A DNA stretch of 38,092 nt from an uncultured Clostridia bacterium. GTDB lineage: Bacteria > Bacillota > Clostridia > TANB77 > CAG-508. The notes below the pieces were generated by a model that worked only from the letters and a program-made list of their open reading frames with translations, was not told where the DNA came from and did no database searches. The stretch is from contig CALXJZ010000009.1 in NCBI GenBank assembly GCA_944388745.1, positions 1-38,092 of the forward strand, read 5' to 3'. This document shows positions 31,540 through 38,092 of the stretch, in pieces; positions within the stretch are counted from its first letter, which is position 1; every line of letters starts with the position of its first letter. The position numbers and the translations under genes are program-made.

Positions 31540-33264
31540 ATGAGAGAACAAATTTATAAGAACGAGGGGTATAGTAATCTAAAAGAAATGCTTCAAAAAA
31601 CAGGAGAAAAGTTTGGAGACAGACCAGCATATTTATTTAAAACAGAAGTAGAAGGAAAATTTAGAGAAATATCTCACAAACAATTTAGAGATGAAATAAA
31701 TAGTTTAGGAACAGCTTTAATTAATCTAGGACTAAAAGATAAAAGAATAGCAGTTATTTCGGAAAATAGATATGAATGGGGAGTTGCATATTTTGCAGCT
31801 GTTACAGGCACAGGAGTAGTAGTGCCACTAGACAAAGCTCTACCTGATAACGAAATTGAAAACTTAATGATTCGTTCAGAAGTAGAAGCAATATTCTATT
31901 CAAAAAAATATGATGAAGTAATGAAAGAAATAAAAGAAAAACAAACAACAAAAGTAAAATACTTCATTTCAATGGATTTAGAAAAGAAAGAAAATGATGT
32001 CTACTCTGAAAAAGAACTAATTGAGCAAGGTAAAAAGCTAATAGAAGAAGGGAATAGAGAATTTTTGGACGCAGAAATAGATAATGAAAAAATGTCAATA
32101 ATGCTATTTACTTCAGGAACAACAGCAATGTCAAAAGCAGTAATGCTATCACATAAAAATATATGCAGCAATTTAAAAGACATAACAGCAGTTATAAAAC
32201 TAACACCAGAAGACAGATTCTTATCATTTTTACCATTACATCATACATTTGAATGTACAGTTGGATTTATATATCCTGTATCAACAGGCGGATCAATTGC
32301 ATTTTGTGAAGGAATTAGACATATAGCAGAAAATATAAAAGATTATCAAATAACAGCAATGATTTCAGTTCCAATCCTTTTTGAAAGCATGTATAAAAAA
32401 GTAATGAAAAACATAGAGAAAAAAGGAAAACTAAAAACAGTACAAAAAGGAATAAAAATAAGCAAATTCTTATTAAAATTTGGAATAGATATAAGAAAAA
32501 AATTATTTAAAGAAATACATGATACATTAGGAGGAAAAGTAAGACTATTTGTAGCTGGAGGAGCAGCGTTAGATCCAGAAGCAGAAAAAGGATTCAATGA
32601 ATTAGGATTTACAATGTATCAAGGATATGGACTAACAGAAAGTTCTCCAGTAATTGCTGCAGAAGATGACAAATATCAAAGATTAGGTTCTATTGGAAAA
32701 GCATTTCCAAGTCTAGATGCAAAAATAGTTGAGCCAAATGAAGAAGGAATAGGAGAGTTAGTTGTAAAAGGACCATCAATAATGCTAGGATATTATAATA
32801 ATGAAGAAGCAACAAAAGAAGCAATTGATGAAGAAGGTTGGTTACATACAGGAGACCTAGCAAAAATTGATAAAGATGGATATATCTTTATATCTGGAAG
32901 AAAGAAATTTGTTATAGTATTAAAAAATGGAAAAAATATATATCCAGAGGAAATTGAAACAGTACTAAATAAAATAGAAGGTGTAAAAGAAAGTTTTGTA
33001 TATGGCTATCCAGAAGATGATGGAGATTATAAAATCCATGCAAAAATAGTATATGATAAAGAAACAGTAGGAGACATATACAATACAGAAGATCCTGAAA
33101 AATTAAAAGAAATATTGTGGCAAGAAGTTAAAAAAGTAAACAAAACAATGCCAGCATATAAATATATTAGGGAAATTACAGTAACAGATAAAGAACTAAT
33201 AAAAACAACAACTCAAAAAGTTAAAAGATTTGAAGAGATAAAGACAGTTCTTAATGAAAAATAA
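31540..33264 (+). CDS. long-chain acyl-CoA synthetase (AMP-forming)
   Basis: Activates fatty acids to acyl-CoA by way of an acyl-adenylate. It belongs to the ANL superfamily, of normal length at 574 residues. The ATP-binding P-loop is LFTSGTTAMSKAVMLSH near 188; other family blocks are FLPLHHTFE near 228, YQGYGLTESSPVI near 359 and GWLHTGDLAKID near 432, with the C-terminal hinge KFVIVLKNGKNIYPEEIE. The family P-loop usually reads TSGTTGxPKGV; the Ala and the AVMLSH variant here are common in Clostridia. AAAGGGG precedes the ATG. Likely controlled by the TetR gene upstream. Substrate chain length is not known. Confidence 0.93.
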   Translation: MREQIYKNEGYSNLKEMLQKTGEKFGDRPAYLFKTEVEGKFREISHKQFRDEINSLGTALINLGLKDKRIAVISENRYEWGVAYFAAVTGTGVVVPLDKALPDNEIENLMIRSEVEAIFYSKKYDEVMKEIKEKQTTKVKYFISMDLEKKENDVYSEKELIEQGKKLIEEGNREFLDAEIDNEKMSIMLFTSGTTAMSKAVMLSHKNICSNLKDITAVIKLTPEDRFLSFLPLHHTFECTVGFIYPVSTGGSIAFCEGIRHIAENIKDYQITAMISVPILFESMYKKVMKNIEKKGKLKTVQKGIKISKFLLKFGIDIRKKLFKEIHDTLGGKVRLFVAGGAALDPEAEKGFNELGFTMYQGYGLTESSPVIAAEDDKYQRLGSIGKAFPSLDAKIVEPNEEGIGELVVKGPSIMLGYYNNEEATKEAIDEEGWLHTGDLAKIDKDGYIFISGRKKFVIVLKNGKNIYPEEIETVLNKIEGVKESFVYGYPEDDGDYKIHAKIVYDKETVGDIYNTEDPEKLKEILWQEVKKVNKTMPAYKYIREITVTDKELIKTTTQKVKRFEEIKTVLNEK

Positions 33265-33403
33265 ATATTACATAAATAATAACAAATTGAAAAATATGTT
33301 GAAACTTAGGGGAATAGAAAGTATAATAAAATAGCAAAATGTCGAAAGAAAAAAGAATATGTAACAAAATTGTAATATTTCTGTAACGAAAACTTAAAAT
33401 AAA

Positions 33404-33434
33404 AAAAGCCAAACACACTTGTAGTTTGGCTTTA
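33404..33434. terminator. hairpin upstream of the Q-rich protein gene
   Basis: AAAGCCAAAC pairs with GTTTGGCTTT around a 9-base loop. The T-rich side is stronger on the minus strand, so termination of the synthetase transcript is only probable. Confidence 0.55.
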
Positions 33435-33502
33435 GTTAATGTATAATTATATTTGAAATAGCGAAAAAGCAAACACGCGTAAGATAAAGGAGGTACATTA
33501 CA

Positions 33503-34384
33503 ATGTCTAAATCTGGCATAGTAAATGTGAGAATGGTTATCACAGAAGAAAAAATATTATCAAATATAGATAAAATCCAAAAATTAATAAATCCAAAAAG
33601 TAAAAAACAAATCGTTCAATTAGAAGATGATACATACTTTAAGGATTTAATTGAATCAGTAAAAACATATTTAATTGAATATCCAAAAAAGAAAAACTTC
33701 CCAGCAAGTGTATACAAAGCTGCTTATGGGTTAGTTGAATATGCTACAAATCAATTTGAAGAAAATACAAAGAAAATAGAAGAATTAATTAGACAAAGAG
33801 AACAAAATATAGCTACAGCAGGACAATTAAAAGAAATAGTAGAAGCAGTAGAAAATAAGGAAAAAGACTGGAAAGACCAATTGAAAAAAGCAGAAGATGT
33901 ATTTTTAGAAGACATTATAGAACCTCTAACAATTGTTGGAAAATCAAAAGATACAGAATCAGATGACTATAAAGATGCTATGAAATTATTACATGCTAGA
34001 ATAAACAACTTAGAAGCAAATTTACATATAGAAATAGATATGGAAAGGATTGAAGATAGATCAAAGGCTTTAAGTTATATTGGAATAGAAGTAGCAGATG
34101 CACTAAAATCAATACCTACACCAATAGAAGAACCAGTAGCACAAAATGTTGTTGAAGAACAACCTCAAGAGCAAGTTCAAGTACAACAAGCAATAGCAAC
34201 AGAAGAACAACAAGTACAAGAGCAACAATATGTTCAAGAAACAACATTTGAAGCTAAACCAAGTCTATGGCAAAGATTTAAAAACAGTAAATTTGTTAGA
34301 GCTGTTAAAGCAATAACAAGAATTAGAATAGTGTTTGATTATTCAGATGCACTTCCAGAAGGAAGAGGAGAAAATAATCAATAA
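33503..34384 (+). CDS. hypothetical coiled-coil protein with a Gln-rich linker (293 aa)
   Basis: Unrecognised. Residues 1-60 look globular (KSGIVNVRMVITEEKILSNI), followed by helical, charged segments with coiled-coil potential (about 80-200). A linker rich in Gln, Glu and Val (210-250) then leads to a basic, amphipathic stretch (SLWQRFKNSKFVRAVKAI), suited to binding membrane or nucleic acid. No signal peptide or clear membrane helix. AAAGGAGGT precedes the ATG. It is followed by its own terminator and then by the alarmone synthetase gene. No function is claimed. Confidence 0.8.
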   Translation: MSKSGIVNVRMVITEEKILSNIDKIQKLINPKSKKQIVQLEDDTYFKDLIESVKTYLIEYPKKKNFPASVYKAAYGLVEYATNQFEENTKKIEELIRQREQNIATAGQLKEIVEAVENKEKDWKDQLKKAEDVFLEDIIEPLTIVGKSKDTESDDYKDAMKLLHARINNLEANLHIEIDMERIEDRSKALSYIGIEVADALKSIPTPIEEPVAQNVVEEQPQEQVQVQQAIATEEQQVQEQQYVQETTFEAKPSLWQRFKNSKFVRAVKAITRIRIVFDYSDALPEGRGENNQ

Positions 34385-34406
34385 TTATAAAAAATAGTTA
34401 CAAAGT

Positions 34407-34440
34407 AAGCTGAAATGATATATGTCATTTTGGCTTTTTT
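34407..34440 (+). terminator. terminator after the Q-rich protein gene
   Basis: AAGCTGAAATGA pairs, with wobbles, with TCATTTTGGCTT, followed by TTTT. Confidence 0.75.
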
Positions 34441-34595
34441 ATTATGAAAAATACATTTTCACCTAAAAAACACAATTAAACTATTTTTTGATAACAATAT
34501 TTTGATAACATATGCATAAATCAAAAAACAAAAAATATAATAACTAGGAAATATCAAAAAAATTCAAAGAAATAAACCTAGAAAGGGTGAATTAA

Positions 34596-35264
34596 ATGAA
34601 AAGAAAGAAAATTAAAGAAGAACCAACAGACCTGATGGAAATAAAAAACTTTTTAGACTATGATAAAGAATTGAAAGAAGATGATAAAACATTTGAAAAG
34701 TTGATGTTTATTTACTCAACAGCAATCAAAGAATTACAAACAAAGATAGAAATAATACAAGATGAATACAAATTATTCTATAATTATGACTTAATAGACC
34801 ATATAAACACAAGAATAAAAAAACCGGAAAGTATAATGCAAAAAATGAAAAAAAGAAACTTAGAACTAAATTATCATGAAATGATAGAAAATATAAATGA
34901 TATAGCTGGAGTAAGAATAATATGTCCATTAAAAAAAGATATATTTTCGATTAGAAATCTAGTTCAAAAACTGCCAGGAATAAATATTATTACAGAAAAA
35001 GACTATGTTACACATCCAAAAGAAAGCGGATATTCAAGCTATCATTTAATAGTTGAAGTACCAGTAACCTTATCACAAAATATAGTATATGTAAAAGTAG
35101 AAATTCAAATAAGAACAATTGCAATGGATTTTTGGGCTAGTCTTGAACATAAAATGAAATACAAACCAGAAGAAGAAATTGACAAAAAATCATCAAAAGA
35201 GTGGGTGAATTGTGCAAAAGCAATTCAAAAATTGGATAATAGAATGATGTTGTTGAATAATTGA
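34596..35264 (+). CDS. small alarmone synthetase (RelA/SpoT domain, RelP/RelQ-like)
   Basis: Predicted single-domain (p)ppGpp synthetase that transfers pyrophosphate from ATP to GDP or GTP. It lacks the hydrolase and regulatory domains of full-length Rel. Synthetase motifs are visible: KKPESIMQKMKKRN (substrate loop), DIAGVRIICPL, ESGYSSYHLIVE and VEIQIRTIAMDFWASLEHKMKYK. At 222 residues it fits the RelQ/RelP class (about 210-230); which of the two is uncertain. GAAAGGGTGA precedes the ATG. It stands alone, before dnaG. DnaG is a known target of (p)ppGpp in Bacillus, a functional link but not evidence of an operon. Confidence 0.92.
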   Translation: MKRKKIKEEPTDLMEIKNFLDYDKELKEDDKTFEKLMFIYSTAIKELQTKIEIIQDEYKLFYNYDLIDHINTRIKKPESIMQKMKKRNLELNYHEMIENINDIAGVRIICPLKKDIFSIRNLVQKLPGINIITEKDYVTHPKESGYSSYHLIVEVPVTLSQNIVYVKVEIQIRTIAMDFWASLEHKMKYKPEEEIDKKSSKEWVNCAKAIQKLDNRMMLLNN

Positions 35265-35462
35265 TATATACATATTGTAAAAAGGACTCCCACTAAATAA
35301 TTCATAATATTTCCTCCTTGAATATTAATATAGAATATATAAAGCAAAATAAATGTCAATTTTTAAAAACTTGACAATTTTTTTAAGTAATAAGAAGGAA
35401 TTTATGTCAAATGCGTCGAATAATATAAATATGCATATTGAAATGAAGAAAGGAAGGTAATA

Positions 35463-37244
35463 ATGCCACGATATAGTGATGAAATTATAGAAGAAGTTAG
35501 ACAATCAAATGATATAGTAGATATAATATCACAATATGTGCATTTAAAAAGAAGTGGAAGAAACTACTTTGGATTATGCCCATTCCACAATGAAAAATCA
35601 CCTTCATTTTCAGTTTCACCAGATAAACAAATATTTCATTGCTTTGGATGCGGAGTTGGAGGAAATGTATTTACTTTTTTAATGAAAATAGAAGGGATCA
35701 GCTTTGTAGAAGCGGTTCAAACTTTAGCCGAAAGAGCAAATATACAATTACCAACTTTAGAAAATAATGTTGACACAGCAAAAGAAATATTAAAAAGTAA
35801 AGTACTAAAAGTAAATGAAGTAGCAGTAAATTTTTATCATGAAAATTTATATCTTCCAGAATCAAAAATTGCTCAAGAGTACATCAAAAAGAGAAAACTA
35901 ACAAATGAAACATTAATATCATTTAAAATCGGATATTCAGGAAAGTTTGATGAACTATATCATAAATTAAAAAAAGAAGGATTTGAAGAGCCTGAAATAT
36001 TAGAATCTGGTTTAGTTAATAAAAATGATAGAGGACAATATATTGATAGATATAGGAACCGTTTAATGTTTCCAATTTGTGATGCAAGAGGAAAAGTTGT
36101 TGCCTTTGGAGGTAGAGTTTTAGATGACTCTAAGCCAAAATACATAAATTCACCAGAAAATGTAGCATATAGTAAAGGAAGAACTTTATTTGGACTAAAT
36201 GTTGCAAAAAAACAAGGACATTTAAAGCAATTGTTAATTGTGGAAGGATATATGGATGTTATTTCATTACATCAAAGAGGAATAACAAATGTAGTAGCAC
36301 CACTTGGAACAGCATTAACACAGCAACAAGGCTGGTTACTAAGAAAAAATGCAGATCAAATAATTTTAAGTTTTGACTCAGACGAAGCAGGGCTAAATGC
36401 AAAAATAAGAGCATTAGACATATTACAAGATATGGGATGTGATATAAGGGTATTACAAATGGAAGGTGCAAAAGACCCTGATGAATTTATTATAAAATAT
36501 GGAAATGCAAGATTTAAAAATTTAATAGATAAAGCATTATCAGTGGTAGAATTTAAAGTAAAGGTTTTAAAACAAAATTTAAATTTAGAAAATGTTAATG
36601 ACAAAATTAAGTTTTTAAATGAAATCGCAAAACTTATTGCAAAAATTGACAATAGCATTGAAAGAGAAGTGTACATTGAAAAAATTGCAAAAGAATATGA
36701 AATATCAAAAGAAGCGATATATGCAGAAGTGAATAAACTTACATATAATAGTTCTAAAAGCGAAAAAATACTAGAAAAAGCAAAGCCGGTTATTAAACAT
36801 AATGAAAATAAGGAACAAGTATCTGAAACAGTTAAGAGAAGAGAAAATACTATATTATCAATACTTTTAACTGGAGAATTAAGTTTTTTTGAAATAATAG
36901 AAAAAAATATAAAAGTAGAAGATTTTAAAGATAGTATAAATAAAAATATTGCTCAAAAATTGTATGAAGAACTTGAAAAAGGAAATAGTAATATTAATGG
37001 AATTATAGATAACTTAAATGAGGAAGAACAAGGAAGAATAACCGAAATAATGGCAGATGATTATGAAATAGATGATATGGAAAAAGCTATTGATGACATT
37101 ATAAAAAGTTATGAAAAAGACAAATTAACTAATAGAAAGTTTGAACTTGTAGAACTTATGGAAAATGAGACAGATGAAATAAAGAGAAAAGCTTTAGGAC
37201 AAGAATTAAATAATGTAATTATTCAAATATCAAAGTTAAAATAG
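35463..37244 (+). CDS. dnaG: DNA primase
   Basis: Makes RNA primers at the replication fork. Its 593 residues are the typical length. The N-terminal CHC2 zinc finger (CPFH...CFGCG, about residues 40-64) is followed by the catalytic core (about 120-250), the Toprim domain with IVEGYMDVISLHQRG near 260 and SFDSDEAG near 305, and a C-terminal helicase-binding domain that is divergent and helical. AGGAAGG precedes the ATG. rpoD follows after 39 bases in the classical dnaG-rpoD order. Confidence 0.97.
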   Translation: MPRYSDEIIEEVRQSNDIVDIISQYVHLKRSGRNYFGLCPFHNEKSPSFSVSPDKQIFHCFGCGVGGNVFTFLMKIEGISFVEAVQTLAERANIQLPTLENNVDTAKEILKSKVLKVNEVAVNFYHENLYLPESKIAQEYIKKRKLTNETLISFKIGYSGKFDELYHKLKKEGFEEPEILESGLVNKNDRGQYIDRYRNRLMFPICDARGKVVAFGGRVLDDSKPKYINSPENVAYSKGRTLFGLNVAKKQGHLKQLLIVEGYMDVISLHQRGITNVVAPLGTALTQQQGWLLRKNADQIILSFDSDEAGLNAKIRALDILQDMGCDIRVLQMEGAKDPDEFIIKYGNARFKNLIDKALSVVEFKVKVLKQNLNLENVNDKIKFLNEIAKLIAKIDNSIEREVYIEKIAKEYEISKEAIYAEVNKLTYNSSKSEKILEKAKPVIKHNENKEQVSETVKRRENTILSILLTGELSFFEIIEKNIKVEDFKDSINKNIAQKLYEELEKGNSNINGIIDNLNEEEQGRITEIMADDYEIDDMEKAIDDIIKSYEKDKLTNRKFELVELMENETDEIKRKALGQELNNVIIQISKLK

Positions 37245-37283
37245 GAATAAAGGATAAAACTTGAGAAAGGAATGATAATAAGG

Positions 37284-38092
37284 ATGGCAAAGAAAAAAGA
37301 AGAATTAAATGAAATTGAAGAAAAAAAGACAGCAAAAAGCAAAAAAGATACAATTAAAAAAGAAAAGAAAAATGAAGTAAAGAAAGAAACAACTAAAAAA
37401 GATGAAGTAAAAAAACAAAAGGCAAGTAAAGAAGAATCTAAAAAAGAAACAGCGAAGAAAAAGGATGAAACAAAAAAAGAGGATAAAAAAGACAAAAAAA
37501 GCACAGAAAAAGTAGAGGCAAAAAATAAGACAGAGAAAAAACAAGATAGCAAAAAAACAAGTGACAGTGAAAAAATAGAAAAAATGGAAAAAGCAAGAAA
37601 AATTGCAAAGAAAAAAGCAGTAGAGCATGAAAAAGAAAATAAAAAACAAGACAAAGAACAAAATTTATCAGAAGAAAAAAATAGTGATACAAAAAATGAA
37701 GAAAAAGATGATGATACACTAAAAAATGAAAAAGTAAACAATATATTAAAAAAGGCTAAAGAAAAAGGAACAATCACCTATGGTGATTTAGCTTCTGAAT
37801 TAGATGATGTAAATCCAGACCAAATTGATAAAGTATTTGATGCTTTTGAAGAACTTGGAGTGGATTTATTAAATGACGACTTAGATGAAGAACCAGATAT
37901 AGAAGATTTAAAAGAAGTAGAAGATTTAAAATTAGATGAAATTACAGATACAAGTTATGAAGGAATAAATGTAGATGATCCTGTTAGAATGTATCTAAGA
38001 GAAATTGGAAGAATTCCACTTTTAACATATGATGAAGAACTAGATTTAGCAAAAAGAATACTAAAAGGTGATGAAGAAGCAAAACAAAAATT
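37284..38092 (+). CDS. rpoD: RNA polymerase primary sigma factor, partial (runs off the window)
   Basis: Housekeeping sigma factor; only the N-terminal 269 residues are present. GATAATAAGG before the ATG is a modest binding site. Residues 1-150 are an unusual low-complexity tail made mostly of Lys and Glu with Asp, Thr, Ser and Asn. Region 1.1 follows (VNNILKKAKEKGTITYGDLA, with DQIDKVFDAFEELGVDLL, about 151-200), then an acidic stretch and region 1.2 (DDPVRMYLREIGRIPLLTYDEEL, about 232-255). Regions 2-4 lie beyond the window. Its position after dnaG confirms the call. Confidence 0.93.
   Translation, partial: MAKKKEELNEIEEKKTAKSKKDTIKKEKKNEVKKETTKKDEVKKQKASKEESKKETAKKKDETKKEDKKDKKSTEKVEAKNKTEKKQDSKKTSDSEKIEKMEKARKIAKKKAVEHEKENKKQDKEQNLSEEKNSDTKNEEKDDDTLKNEKVNNILKKAKEKGTITYGDLASELDDVNPDQIDKVFDAFEELGVDLLNDDLDEEPDIEDLKEVEDLKLDEITDTSYEGINVDDPVRMYLREIGRIPLLTYDEELDLAKRILKGDEEAKQK

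Noticed and set aside
37223..37777. A 184-codon Phe/Ser-rich minus-strand frame over rpoD
   Set aside because: It is the complement of the Lys/Glu-rich rpoD tail (AAA/GAA read as TTT/TTC), not a gene.

Overview
The window is about 38 kb of very AT-rich, gene-dense DNA with Lys/Asn/Ile-rich proteins. It carries spoIVA, a GerA-type germinant receptor operon, dnaG-rpoD and a T-box leader. This points to an endospore-forming, low-GC Clostridia-class Firmicute, possibly an uncultured gut lineage; the sequence does not show which genus. No tRNA, rRNA, CRISPR array, prophage or transposase gene was seen.

Layout. 1-4.1 kb: a secreted SH3b-NlpC/P60 cell-wall hydrolase split by a +1 frameshift, then comEC and a small unknown gene. 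4.2-9.0 kb: aspS on the minus strand with a T-box leader, back to back with hpt-uvrC on the plus strand. 9.1-10.1 kb: three small membrane-protein genes, two of them with foreign-looking codon use. 10.2-14.6 kb: an RlmI-like methyltransferase, an RluA-type pseudouridine synthase, secG and rnr. 14.6-19.5 kb: a germination receptor operon on the minus strand (gerA, frameshifted; gerB; gerC; a two-helix D-subunit-like gene) lying between two inverted copies of one hairpin element. 19.5-23.0 kb: a transglutaminase-like protein, an unknown gene and spoIVA. 23.3-27.0 kb: a UAP/UGP-type sugar-1-phosphate uridylyltransferase with a hexapeptide-repeat partner, a holin-like membrane protein, and a DUF421-DUF4363 pair. 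27.2-29.6 kb: a Lon-family protease. 29.9-35.3 kb: a tandem-repeat coiled-coil protein, a TetR regulator with a long-chain acyl-CoA synthetase, an unknown Q-rich protein and a small alarmone synthetase. 35.4 kb to the end: dnaG and the start of rpoD, which has an unusual Lys/Glu-rich N-terminal extension.

Most notable observation. Two unrelated genes, the NlpC/P60 hydrolase and gerA, are each broken by a +1 frame change at the same kind of site, NCT-C-GGR: the zero-frame A-site codon is CGG, and skipping its C restores the expected protein. By eye, CGG is otherwise absent from the roughly ten thousand codons of the conserved genes here. It appears only in four small accessory genes. This fits +1 frameshifting at a starved or undecoded CGG codon, or toleration of such insertions by that route. 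Ordinary frameshift mutations or assembly errors remain possible.

Other notable points are a T-box on aspS whose specifier reads best as AAC (Asn), suggesting a non-discriminating AspRS, and two families of dispersed hairpin repeats.
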